From positions 747,070 to 811,069 of the forward strand of contig NZ_JAFG01000003.1 in NCBI RefSeq assembly GCF_000519305.1: DNA of 64,000 nt, written 5' to 3'. Under the pieces are notes generated by a model, which saw nothing but the letters and a program-made list of their open reading frames with translations, searched no databases and was not told the DNA's origin. Numbering within the stretch: the first letter of the stretch is position 1; every line of letters starts with the position of its first letter. Source of the DNA: Mesorhizobium ciceri WSM4083. Lineage in GTDB: Bacteria; Pseudomonadota; Alphaproteobacteria; Rhizobiales; Rhizobiaceae. The translations under genes and the position numbers were made by a program. Shown here piece after piece: positions 1-7,513 of this stretch.

Positions 1-607
1 TGCCGCCGGCGGCCAGCCAGTAGCGCAGCCACAGATCATGCGTGCCACCCGGGAAGGTCATGGCGGCCTTGATTTCCTTGCCGGCCGCCTTCTTGGCGGC
101 AAAGGCGTCCTTCAGCTTCGAGGCGTCGAGGCCGACACCGGTGCCGGCATATTCCTGGGCGACCGAAATGCCCTGGCAGTCGTAGTTGAGCCGCGCCACG
201 ATCGCCATCGGCATTGGCTGGTTGTTCTGCGTCACCTTGCCGGTGTGCATGAGGTAAGGCAGCGGCGTCAGGATATGGGCGCCGTCGATGCCGTTGGCCG
301 CGCCGCCGAGCATCAGATTGTCGCGTGTCGCGCCCCAGGAGGCCTGCTTGAGCACCTCGACATCGGGCATGCCGAACTTGGGGAACAGCCCCTTCTCCTT
401 GGCGATCATCAGCGGTGCCGCATCGGTCAGCGCAATGAAGCCGAGCTTGGCGCCGGTGACCTCCGGCGCGGCGGTGGCGGCATAGGCGCCGGAGGGGAAG
501 AGCTTGCGGGCGGCCACGAACAGTGCCGCCGTCATCGCGCTGCTGACCAGAAAATCGCGGCGCGTCATGTCCTTGAGGGTCGTTCCAGTCCTGATCCGTT
601 TCGTCAT
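1..607 (-). CDS. nrtA: Nitrate ABC transporter substrate-binding protein, Tat-exported (partial)
   Basis: The gene runs off the left edge; about 202 N-terminal residues are visible. It starts at an ATG with GGAG about six bases upstream. A twin-arginine motif (TRRDFL) lies near residue 15 and is followed by a hydrophobic segment ending in AYA, so a Tat signal peptide is seen. The mature part begins with a KLGFIALTDAAPL-type segment and continues with the GATRDNLMLGG and GAHILTPLPY patterns typical of NrtA/CmpA periplasmic proteins that bind nitrate, nitrite or bicarbonate. Its position directly after nasT-nasS and an attenuator-like leader argues for nitrate. The permease and ATPase genes would lie outside the window. 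Folding before export is the usual reason for Tat use in this family. Confidence 0.9.
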   Translation of the reverse strand, partial: MTKRIRTGTTLKDMTRRDFLVSSAMTAALFVAARKLFPSGAYAATAAPEVTGAKLGFIALTDAAPLMIAKEKGLFPKFGMPDVEVLKQASWGATRDNLMLGGAANGIDGAHILTPLPYLMHTGKVTQNNQPMPMAIVARLNYDCQGISVAQEYAGTGVGLDASKLKDAFAAKKAAGKEIKAAMTFPGGTHDLWLRYWLAAGG

Positions 608-663
608 CGTCGTCTCCGGTTGGGGCGCGGCTTGGGATCCGCGTCGTCGATTGCGTGTTGATC

Positions 664-738
664 AAAACAAAAAAAGCCGCCAGCCAGGTCTTCGCGTCCG
701 GGTGACCGGGAGCGCGCATTAACCTGAGCGGCAGCTTT
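664..738 (-). terminator. Intrinsic terminator in the nrtA leader (attenuator)
   Basis: On the minus strand AAAGCTGCCGCTCAGG (738 to 723) pairs with CCTGGCTGGCGGCTTT (688 to 673). This is a 16-bp stem with one C-C mismatch and a few G-T pairs. A smaller CCGG/CCGG hairpin sits in the loop and seven T residues follow directly (675 to 669). It lies inside the untranslated leader about 60 bases before the nrtA start, so it would stop transcription unless antiterminated. In nas operons of this type NasT performs that antitermination when nitrate frees it from NasS. Confidence 0.82.
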
Positions 739-744
739 GCCTGT

Positions 745-764
745 GGCGCCCGCCATTGGACGCC
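745..764 (-). ncRNA. ANTAR-type hexaloop hairpin in the nrtA leader
   Basis: The minus strand reads GGCGTCC-AATGGC-GGGCGCC: a 7-bp stem closing a six-base loop with A at loop position 1 and G at position 4. These are the two bases known to be conserved in RNA targets of ANTAR-domain antiterminators. It lies six bases upstream of the terminator stem. ANTAR targets normally consist of two such hairpins; a good first hairpin was not found between the predicted transcript start near 790 and this one. NasT, encoded at 2207-2809, is the expected ligand. Confidence 0.65.
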
Positions 765-800
765 TGTTCCGTGACCCGTGAAGGGCCTGTCTATTTCAAA

Positions 801-815
801 GCAGGAACCGTGCCA
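801..815 (-). promoter_or_regulatory. Sigma54 (RpoN) promoter of the nrtA operon
   Basis: The minus strand reads TGGCACG-GTTC-CTGC, matching the -24/-12 consensus TGGCACG-N4-TTGC with one mismatch (C for T at -15) and exact GG-to-GC spacing. Transcription would start near 789-790, giving a leader of about 180 nt that contains the hexaloop hairpin and the terminator. NtrC-like sites lie about 135-160 bp upstream, the usual enhancer distance. Confidence 0.7.
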
Positions 816-924
816 GTTTCGAGAGAGGCGAAAAAGATCAATGAAATCAGCAGTTCACGCCGATCACCGACACGTCGGGCCCTATGGCCGGCAGGCCAAA
901 GATTGGTCATTGGAGCAATCGCAC

Positions 925-948
925 GCACAATTTTTGTGCAATGCACAA
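925..948. promoter_or_regulatory. Overlapping NtrC-like inverted repeats
   Basis: Two overlapping palindromes occur: GCACAA-TTT-TTGTGC (925-939), which matches the NtrC core GCAC-N7-GTGC, and TTGTGCA-A-TGCACAA (934-948). They sit just after the nasS stop and upstream of the sigma54 promoter at 801-815, as expected for nitrogen control of nitrate assimilation. The word TTGTGCAATGC recurs upstream of nasT at 2836-2846. Confidence 0.6.
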
Positions 949-965
949 GAATGGCGCGGAAATGA

Positions 966-2210
966 TCAGGTCTGAATCTCGGCGGATTTCTGGCCGGCAA
1001 TGTAAGCGTCGATCTCGTCGGGATCGAAGATCTGGCCGTCGAAGAAACCGTCGGGACCGAGCACCAGACCGGCACCGGTCGCACCGACCGCTGTGGCCAC
1101 GCGGAGAGCGCCCTCGACTTTCGAATTGGCGCCGGGAAGTGCGACGCCAAGCGGCTTCAATGCCGAACGATAGAGGTCGGGGCGATAGCAGTCGCGGGCG
1201 ATGGCAAGGTGTTCCGGCGTGTGCGCCACATGCCCCCAGCGCACCATCTGCGTGTAGAACCACAGCGCATGGCTCTTCCACGGAAAATTCGCCGCCTTGT
1301 CGAAAGGCAGGAAGAAGTCGTCGATATCCAGCTCCGCCCCGCCGCCCAATTGGAGATGTCCGGTCAGGATCGGCATCTGCACCGCCGGCGGCAGACCGAG
1401 GTAGCCGGCCTGCGCCATGACAGCGGCCAATTCGCCATGGTTGGCCGGGTCCTGGCACCAGCGCGCCGAATGATGCAGCGCGCGCAGCAATGCTGCCAGC
1501 GCCTCCGGGTTTTCGTCAGCCCACGCCTTGCGCACGCCGATCACCTTCTCCGGGCTGTTGCGCCATATCTGCGCCTTGACGGTGGCGATATGGCCGGTGC
1601 CCGCTGCCACCGAAGCGCTGTTCCAGGGTTCGCCAACGCAGTAGCCGTCGATACGCCCGGCGGCCAGCGCATCGGCCATGAAGGGCGGCGGCACGATGAC
1701 GATCTCGATCTCTTGGCTCGGATCGATGCCGCAGGCGGCGAGCCAGTAGCGCAGCTCGTAATTGTGCCCGGAATGCGGGTGCACCACGGCGAAGCGCAGC
1801 GGATCGCGGCCGGCAGCAGCGCGCTCGCGAATGAGCGCGCCAAGTGCGGCACCGGCGCGCGCCGGATCGAGGTCGGCCACGGCGCCATGTGCCGCCATGC
1901 CGGCCCAAACGGCGTTCGAGATGGTGACGCAATTGCCGCCGAGGCCGAGCGAGAACGGCACGATGGTTTCCGAGGCGAGCGGCGTCAGCCCGAGATTGCA
2001 GGCGAGCGGCATCGGCCCCAGCATATGCGCGAGATGGAAGTGGCCGATGGCGATGCGGTCGCGGATGTTGGCCCACGACGTCTCGCGGTGCAGCGTTAGA
2101 TCGATGCCTTCGCGCGCGGCGAAGCCAAGCTCACCGGCCGCAACCAGCACGGCGCTGTCGAAAAGCGGCATGAAGCCGGCGGTGATCTGGTGCTCGGCAG
2201 TCATGCTCAT
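966..2210 (-). CDS. nasS: Nitrate sensor NasS (NrtA-like, cytoplasmic)
   Basis: The product has 414 residues and resembles an NrtA-type binding protein from its first residues (HQITAGFMPLFDSAVLVAA), but it lacks any signal peptide, as expected for the cytoplasmic sensor NasS. NasS binds nitrate or nitrite. Without ligand it holds the antiterminator NasT; with ligand it releases it. Internal segments VGEPWNSASVA and NFPWKSHALWFYTQM are typical of this family. The start ATG overlaps the nasT stop by four bases (ATGA), implying translational coupling and a fixed NasT:NasS ratio. The nrtA leader that NasT should act on lies directly downstream. Confidence 0.92.
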   Translation of the reverse strand: MSMTAEHQITAGFMPLFDSAVLVAAGELGFAAREGIDLTLHRETSWANIRDRIAIGHFHLAHMLGPMPLACNLGLTPLASETIVPFSLGLGGNCVTISNAVWAGMAAHGAVADLDPARAGAALGALIRERAAAGRDPLRFAVVHPHSGHNYELRYWLAACGIDPSQEIEIVIVPPPFMADALAAGRIDGYCVGEPWNSASVAAGTGHIATVKAQIWRNSPEKVIGVRKAWADENPEALAALLRALHHSARWCQDPANHGELAAVMAQAGYLGLPPAVQMPILTGHLQLGGGAELDIDDFFLPFDKAANFPWKSHALWFYTQMVRWGHVAHTPEHLAIARDCYRPDLYRSALKPLGVALPGANSKVEGALRVATAVGATGAGLVLGPDGFFDGQIFDPDEIDAYIAGQKSAEIQT

Positions 2211-2809
2211 TCGTCCTCCGCCGGTCCCAGCAGCCCGGCGGCGGTCACCAGGCTCTGGGCGATGTCGCCGATCTTGCGATTCTGGTTCATCGCCGTCTTG
2301 CGCAGCAGCGTGTAGGCGGCCTCTTCGGAGAGGCCACGTGACTTCATCAGGATGCCCTTGGCGCGGTCGATCACCTTGCGGCTTTCGAGTTCGCTGCGGA
2401 CTTCTTCCAGCTCGCGCGCCATGCGCGAAAAGGCGTTGAAGCGGCTGACCGCCATGTCGAGGATCGGCTTGACGCGCTCTTGCCGCAGACCGTCGACGAC
2501 ATAGGCAGAAACGCCGGCATCGACCGCCGCCTCGATCGAGGCCTGGTCGGAGCGGTCGACGAACATGGCGATCGGCCGTTTTACGGCGCGCGACAGCTGG
2601 AACATGTTTTCCAGCATGTCGCGGTTCGGGTTTTCGAGATCGATGACGATGACATCGGGCTCGATCTCGGCGATCCGCCGCGCAATGCCGGTCACGTCAT
2701 GGATGACGGTGACCCGCTCATGGCCGGCCTCGCGCAACCCCGCCTCGATGATCGCGGCGCGGATGCGGTTTTCATCGATCACCAGGACGGCGAGTGCGGT
2801 TCGAACCAT
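2207..2809 (-). CDS. nasT: ANTAR-domain antiterminator NasT
   Basis: The product has 200 residues. The first ~120 form a pseudo-receiver domain (ALAVLVIDENRIRAAII, DVIVIDLENPN, ISAYVVDGL-like turn). A short coiled linker follows, then a C-terminal ANTAR RNA-binding domain (VIDRAKGILMKSRGLSEEAA, LLRKTAMNQNRKIGDIAQ). The ATG at 2809 was chosen because the receiver domain begins directly after it; the longer upstream frame adds 72 residues without homology. No strong ribosome binding site is seen. NasT binds paired hexaloop hairpins in leader RNA and blocks formation of a terminator. Both a hexaloop hairpin and a terminator are found in the nrtA leader. Confidence 0.93.
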   Translation of the reverse strand: MVRTALAVLVIDENRIRAAIIEAGLREAGHERVTVIHDVTGIARRIAEIEPDVIVIDLENPNRDMLENMFQLSRAVKRPIAMFVDRSDQASIEAAVDAGVSAYVVDGLRQERVKPILDMAVSRFNAFSRMARELEEVRSELESRKVIDRAKGILMKSRGLSEEAAYTLLRKTAMNQNRKIGDIAQSLVTAAGLLGPAEDE

Positions 2810-2835
2810 GCCTGCATTGTGACCAAGCGAAGGAA

Positions 2836-2846
2836 TTGTGCAATGC
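2836..2846. promoter_or_regulatory. TTGTGCAATGC word upstream of nasT
   Basis: This 11-base word is identical to 934-944 in the NtrC-like palindrome before nrtA. It lies 27 bases upstream of the nasT start, so the regulatory and structural parts of the nas operon may share a regulator. There is only a half-site here, so confidence is low. Confidence 0.35.
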
Positions 2847-2891
2847 GGTATGGTTGAACAACCCGATATTCGCTGACCGCTCCGCAGGCGC

Positions 2892-4961
2892 CTAATCCGC
2901 CGCCAGTGCCGTGACCTCGCGGCGGAAGGGCAGTGCGTCGCCGATATCGGCTTCGTCCAGCTCGCGCGCGAAGCGGTGGCCGGCATAGGTTGCCCAGGCG
3001 ATCGGACCCGGCGCTTCGGCGTCACCGATGACCTTGATCGAGCGGATTCCGCTGTCGGCCCACTCGGCCCGCCGCGCCTTCAGGCCTTGCCAGACGCCAT
3101 CGTCCTGCTGGCGCGATGTCACCAGCACCACGGCGTCGGCGGCGATGTCAAATTGGCTACCCGTATAGGCGCAGGCCGTGGCAACGCCGCCCGGCACGAT
3201 GCGCGTCACGGTGCGGTTCAGCACGATCTCGACGCCGAGTTCGGCCAGCCGGCGATGGATGGCGCCCTGCTCCAGCGTGTTGCGGGTCCAGTCGGACACA
3301 TAGGCCGACGGCGTCACCAGCGTCACCTTTGCGCCCTGGCGCGCCATCAGCTCGGCCAGAACGCCACCCATGTAATAGTGGTCGTCGTCGAACAGCACGA
3401 CGCTGCCGGTCGGCACATTGCCGCCCATCAGATCGTCCGGCGTGTAGACCGGCATCGCCGGGTCGACCGGCATCGGCACGACATGCGCGCGCGCCACGCC
3501 GTCTCGGCGCCATGTCGAGCCGGTGGCGACGGCGATGTTCTGGAAGCCGAAGTCCAGTATCTCCTGCGCCGACAATCGGCTTTCGAAATAGACGTCGACA
3601 TTGGACATCTGGCTGATCTGGTACTGGCGGTAGTCGCGCACGCGTCCCCATGCCGAGAGACCGGGCAAGCGGCATTCGCGCGCCACGCGGCCGCCGAGTT
3701 CGGTGCCGGCTTCGGCGATGGCCACCTGATAGCCGCGCAGGCCGAGCGCACGCGCCGCCTCCAGCCCGGCCGGGCCGGCGCCGACGATCAGCACGCTGTC
3801 GCTGTCGCCCTTGGCCTGCATGCGTTCGGGATGCCAGCCCTTGCGCCACTCCTCCATGAAGGTCGGGTTCTGCGTGCAGCGCGAGATCGACATGGTCATG
3901 TCGCCGGTGATGCAGATGTTACAGCCGATGCATTCTCTGATGTCCTCGATACGCCCCTCCTCCACTTTCTTCGGCAGGAAGGGATCGGCAATCGACGGCC
4001 GCGCGCAACCGATGAAATCGAGCGTACCGGACTTGATCATCTTCACCATCACGTCCGGCGAGGTGAAACGACCGACGCCGACCACCGGCTTCGAGGTCAG
4101 CTTCTTGATGCCGGACACCAGGCTCTCCTGCGCGCCCTCCTCCTTGAACCGCGACGGCCCCGAACAATCCTCCCAGGCGCCATGCGCCAAATCCCAGAGA
4201 TCAGGCAGGTCCGCATGCATCTCGATCATGTCGCGCACTTCGGAATTGGCGAAGCCGAGTTCGCCGATCATCTCGTCCAGCGACAGCCGCAGCGTCAGGC
4301 CGCAAGTGTCGCCGATGGCATCCCTGCCCTCCTCGATCAGCTCGCGCATCAGCCGCGAACGATTTTCCAGGGAGCCGCCATATTCGTCGCTTCGCTGGTT
4401 GGTGGCCGTGGACAGGAAGTGCTGGATGATGCCGAAGCCATGCGCGCCGTAGAGGCACACCAGATCGAAGCCCGCGAGCCTCGCCCGTTTGAAGGCATTG
4501 CGGTGCCAGCGGCGCAGGTCGCGTATATCCTGCTTGTCCATGGCGCGCGCCTGCACCGGATCGTTGGTGAAGGTGCGAATGGGCAGGGCCGACGGTCCGC
4601 GCGGCACTTCCTTGGTGTAGAGGTTAGGTCCGTTGATGCCCGAATAGGCCAGCTGGATGCCGGCCAGCGCGCCATGCTGATGCATAGCCTTGGCCATCTT
4701 CGCCAGTGCCGGGATATCGGCATCGTCCCACAGCCTGAGCTCGATGAAGGGCGTGATCTCCGATGTATGGTGCATCTCGGTCTGCTCGGTGAAGATGACA
4801 CCCCAGCCGCCTTCCGACTTGATGCGGCGCATCTCGGCCGCGGCCGAAGGGTCGCGATAGCCGCCGCCATTGCAATGCGGCACCTGATAGAAGCGGTTCT
4901 TGGCGGTCACCGGACCGATCTTCACAGGCTCGAACAGAATGTCATAGCGCGGATCGCGCAT
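2892..4961 (-). CDS. Di/trimethylamine dehydrogenase-like flavoprotein
   Basis: The product has 689 residues with the three-part build of trimethylamine dehydrogenase (TMADH): an N-terminal FMN TIM barrel, a 4Fe-4S cysteine cluster (CIGCNIC plus a further Cys, around residues 343-362) and C-terminal FAD/ADP-binding domains (VLIVGAGPAGLEAARAL). Numbering from the ATG at 4961 places the flavin-linking cysteine at residue 30 (VPHC), exactly as in TMADH. The TMADH aromatic-bowl position Tyr60 is Gln60 here, as I recall for dimethylamine dehydrogenase, so a secondary N-methylamine is a likelier substrate. The active-site YGAH motif is kept. Such enzymes oxidatively remove methyl groups and release formaldehyde; N-methylproline demethylases belong to the same family. 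It is divergent from the M20 deacylase gene, with a TTAG-N7-CTAA site between them. Confidence 0.85.
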   Translation of the reverse strand: MRDPRYDILFEPVKIGPVTAKNRFYQVPHCNGGGYRDPSAAAEMRRIKSEGGWGVIFTEQTEMHHTSEITPFIELRLWDDADIPALAKMAKAMHQHGALAGIQLAYSGINGPNLYTKEVPRGPSALPIRTFTNDPVQARAMDKQDIRDLRRWHRNAFKRARLAGFDLVCLYGAHGFGIIQHFLSTATNQRSDEYGGSLENRSRLMRELIEEGRDAIGDTCGLTLRLSLDEMIGELGFANSEVRDMIEMHADLPDLWDLAHGAWEDCSGPSRFKEEGAQESLVSGIKKLTSKPVVGVGRFTSPDVMVKMIKSGTLDFIGCARPSIADPFLPKKVEEGRIEDIRECIGCNICITGDMTMSISRCTQNPTFMEEWRKGWHPERMQAKGDSDSVLIVGAGPAGLEAARALGLRGYQVAIAEAGTELGGRVARECRLPGLSAWGRVRDYRQYQISQMSNVDVYFESRLSAQEILDFGFQNIAVATGSTWRRDGVARAHVVPMPVDPAMPVYTPDDLMGGNVPTGSVVLFDDDHYYMGGVLAELMARQGAKVTLVTPSAYVSDWTRNTLEQGAIHRRLAELGVEIVLNRTVTRIVPGGVATACAYTGSQFDIAADAVVLVTSRQQDDGVWQGLKARRAEWADSGIRSIKVIGDAEAPGPIAWATYAGHRFARELDEADIGDALPFRREVTALAAD

Positions 4962-5112
4962 GGAACGTGCCTTCCTGCCAGCGTCGCCCTGCAGCATGCC
5001 CGATCATGGTTTCGAGGCGTGACGCAAGCCGGCCAGCCCAGTGGGTTGATGCCGTGAGACCATTCATAAGTTTCGGCAAGCGTCAGAAAACAACAGATTT
5101 CTTCCGTGCCGG

Positions 5113-5127
5113 TTAGGCCGCGCCTAA
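5113..5127. promoter_or_regulatory. TTAG-N7-CTAA operator, candidate LysR site
   Basis: TTAGGCCGCGCCTAA, a T-N11-A-containing palindrome, lies in the divergent promoter region between the amine dehydrogenase (start 4961) and the M20 deacylase (start 5238). A degenerate second copy, TTAGCATCCGCTGAA, follows at 5143-5157. The pair looks like the recognition and activation half-regions of a LysR promoter. The same spacing recurs at 11565-11579 and 16260-16274. Confidence 0.5.
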
Positions 5128-5237
5128 TCGCGTTCACCCGGATTAGCATCCGCTGAATTTCGGCTGAGCCAAATGCGACTTCAAGGCCACCGCTGCGCGA
5201 TGTTAGATAGCGCCCACGGCCAACGAGGCATAAACGC

Positions 5238-6398
5238 ATGGACAGCATCCAGATCCTTGAAAAGCTGATCGCCTTCCCGACGGTGAGCCGCGACTCGAAC
5301 CTCGTCCTCATCGGTTATGTGGCGGAGCTGCTGGAGGCGCATGGCATTGCTTGCCAGATCATCCGCAGCGAGGACGGCCACAAGGCCAATTTGTTTGCCA
5401 CCATCGGACCGGCCGGTGCTTCCGGCATCATGCTGTCCGGTCACACCGACGTCGTTCCCGTCGACGGCCAGGCCTGGACGCTGCCGCCCTTCGAGATGAC
5501 CAACCGCGACGGCAAGCTTTACGGACGCGGCGCGGCCGACATGAAGGGTTTTGTGGCCTGCGCGCTCGCGGCGTGCCTCAAGGCCTCGACAATGACGCTG
5601 CGGACACCGCTGCACCTGGCCCTCTCCTACGACGAGGAGATCGGCTGCATCGGTGTGCGCAGTCTGATCGACATGCTGCAAGCGGCCCCCCATCGGCCCT
5701 TGCTGTGCATCGTGGGCGAGCCCACCGACATGCAGGTGGCGACGGGCCACAAGGGCAAGCTTGCCGCACGCGCGCTTTGCAAGGGGCGCGAGGGCCATTC
5801 GGCGCTGGCCCCGCTGGCGCTCAACGCCATCCATCTCGGCTGCGATTTCGTCGCCGCCTTGCGCCGCGAGCAGGACCGGCTGGTGCGCGATGGCGCCCGC
5901 GACGGCGACTACGACATTGCCTACACAACCGTCCATGTCGGCAAGATCAACGCCGGCGTGGCGCTGAACATCGTGCCGAACCTCTGCCAGGTCGACTTCG
6001 AGATCCGCAATGTCGCCGCCGACGACCCGCATGAGATTCTCGAGCGCCTGCGCGTGGAGGCCGCGCGCATTGCCACCGAAGCCTCGGCTATCGCGCCCGA
6101 GGCGGCGATCGACATCGACATCACCAACACCTATCCCGGCCTGGACACGCCGGCCAGTTCGCAGGCCGTCGCCTTCGTCAAATCGCTGACCGGCGCCAAC
6201 AACACCATCAAGGTGGCCTTCGGCACGGAGGGCGGCCTGTTCAGCCGCGACGTCGGCACGCCGACGGTCGTGTGCGGACCGGGATCGATGGCGCAGGGAC
6301 ACAAGCCGGACGAATTCGTCAGCGTCGAGCAGATGCGCCGCTGCGACGCCATGCTGGAAAAATTGCTGCAACGGCTTGCCGACCAGCAGCTGGCTTAA
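5238..6398 (+). CDS. M20 metallopeptidase, acetylornithine deacetylase-like
   Basis: The product has 386 residues, normal for the ArgE/DapE family. Zinc-site motifs are present: SGHTDVVPV (His69, Asp71), GRGAADMKGF, the catalytic DEE near residue 135, and EPTDM. Near the C-terminus FGTEGGLF and GHKPDEFV are ArgE-like. The enzyme should hydrolyse an N-acyl amino acid or amine in the cytoplasm. A biosynthetic ArgE is normally encoded elsewhere. Here the gene is divergent from an amine dehydrogenase and only seven bases from a convergent LysR gene, so a catabolic N-deacylase role is more likely than arginine synthesis. The ATG at 5238 directly precedes the conserved first helix. Confidence 0.85.
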   Translation: MDSIQILEKLIAFPTVSRDSNLVLIGYVAELLEAHGIACQIIRSEDGHKANLFATIGPAGASGIMLSGHTDVVPVDGQAWTLPPFEMTNRDGKLYGRGAADMKGFVACALAACLKASTMTLRTPLHLALSYDEEIGCIGVRSLIDMLQAAPHRPLLCIVGEPTDMQVATGHKGKLAARALCKGREGHSALAPLALNAIHLGCDFVAALRREQDRLVRDGARDGDYDIAYTTVHVGKINAGVALNIVPNLCQVDFEIRNVAADDPHEILERLRVEAARIATEASAIAPEAAIDIDITNTYPGLDTPASSQAVAFVKSLTGANNTIKVAFGTEGGLFSRDVGTPTVVCGPGSMAQGHKPDEFVSVEQMRRCDAMLEKLLQRLADQQLA

Positions 6399-6405
6399 CC
6401 GGGCG

Positions 6406-7362
6406 CTACTTCTGTGGAAGCGCTGCCTGGCCGACGGCCCGCTCGGCGCCGAACACACCTTGCTCGACGACGAAATGCCGGCAGTGGTCGATGAACGCCT
6501 GGGCGGTTTGCGTGCGGTGTTCGGAATTGGGCAAGGCGACGCCCATGGTCAGCGGCCGCAGATCACCATCCAGCGGCACGAACACCAGCGGCTTGCCGTC
6601 CGGCGCCAGCGTGTTGAGCGGCCGCATATTGGCGATGCCGTAGCCGAAGCCGTTCGCCACCATTGAGCGCATGACGGCAATGTCGCCTGTGCGCTCGGCA
6701 ATGTTGGGGCGGATCCCCCGCTGGTGGAATGCCGACAGGAAATATTCGCGGCTGAACGGCAGGTCGAGCAGCACCATCGGCTCGTCGGCCAGTTCTTCCG
6801 TCGTGATCGACGCCTTTGCCGCGAAACGATGCCCCGCCGGCAGCATGACATAGGCCGGCACCAGCATCAGCGGCTCGAAGGTCATGTCCTGCGACAGTTC
6901 GAGATCGTAGGTCAGGGCAAGGTCGATTTCACCGCGCTGCAGCATCTCCAGCAATTGCCCTTGGTTGCGCTCGAACTGGCGCACGCGCACATCGGGATAG
7001 GCACGCTCGAACCGCATGCGTAGCGCCGGCAGCACGATCTGCGCAAAGGTCAGCAGGCATCCCACGGCCAGCGGGCCGCGCACCTTCTCCGCAAAATCGC
7101 CGGCGACGTCATGCAAGGCGTCGGCATCGTTGAGCAGCCGCGCGGCTTCCTTCAGGAAGATGCGGCCGCCGGCCGTGAGCGAGAGGCCGTGCGAATGCTT
7201 GCGGACAAAAAGCTGGACGCCGAACTCGGTTTCCAACTGCGCGATCGAGGCCGAAATCGAGGGCGGCGAGACATTGACCTGTTCGGCCGCCTTGGCGATG
7301 GAGCCGGCTTCGCCCACGGCGACGAAATATTCCAACTGTCTGAGCGTGAAGCGTAGCGGCAT
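6406..7362 (-). CDS. LysR-family transcriptional regulator
   Basis: The product has 318 residues. The N-terminal winged helix-turn-helix (FTLRQLEYFVAVGEAGSIAK, VSPPSISASIAQLE) spans about residues 5-65 and is followed by a two-lobed periplasmic-binding-like effector domain. It ends seven bases from the stop of the convergent deacylase gene. It lies between the deacylase/amine dehydrogenase pair and the aldehyde dehydrogenase, so it is the best candidate to act on the TTAG-N7-CTAA sites at 5113, 11565 and 16260. A weak related sequence, TTCTATCAAGCCTAA, lies at 7390-7404 upstream of its own start. The effector cannot be told from sequence. Confidence 0.9.
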   Translation of the reverse strand: MPLRFTLRQLEYFVAVGEAGSIAKAAEQVNVSPPSISASIAQLETEFGVQLFVRKHSHGLSLTAGGRIFLKEAARLLNDADALHDVAGDFAEKVRGPLAVGCLLTFAQIVLPALRMRFERAYPDVRVRQFERNQGQLLEMLQRGEIDLALTYDLELSQDMTFEPLMLVPAYVMLPAGHRFAAKASITTEELADEPMVLLDLPFSREYFLSAFHQRGIRPNIAERTGDIAVMRSMVANGFGYGIANMRPLNTLAPDGKPLVFVPLDGDLRPLTMGVALPNSEHRTQTAQAFIDHCRHFVVEQGVFGAERAVGQAALPQK

Positions 7363-7404
7363 GGCTGGCTATGTTGCCGGTTTGAGGGCTTCTATCAAGC
7401 CTAA

Positions 7405-7508
7405 TGCATGTCGCGCAAAAGTGGCCCCGGTTTTGCGCATACGACATGCAAAGAGCAAAGGCCTAAAGCGCATCGCTTGAATCCGTTCAATCGCGATGCG
7501 CTTTAGGC
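7405..7508. repeat. Rhizobial double-hairpin intergenic repeat
   Basis: Two perfect hairpins lie side by side. Hairpin 1 pairs TGCATGTCG (7405-7413) with CGACATGCA (7442-7450), and GCGCAAAA with TTTTGCGC inside. Hairpin 2 pairs GCCTAAAGCGCATCGC (7461-7476) with GCGATGCGCTTTAGGC (7493-7508), with TTGAA/TTCAA inside. This resembles the short palindromic mosaic elements common between genes of rhizobia (RIME-like). It sits between the aldehyde dehydrogenase stop and the LysR start and could end or process the long minus-strand transcript. Confidence 0.75.
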
Positions 7509-7513
7509 GCCCA

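Noticed and set aside
36..719. Minus-strand open frame overlapping the nrtA start
   Set aside because: It is a +1 frame of nrtA and runs through the attenuator; the true frame has a Tat signal and NrtA motifs but is open at the window edge.
2976..5057. Plus-strand open frame (~693 codons) opposite the amine dehydrogenase gene
   Set aside because: Composition is that of an antisense shadow, and the minus strand encodes a full TMADH-like protein with all key residues.
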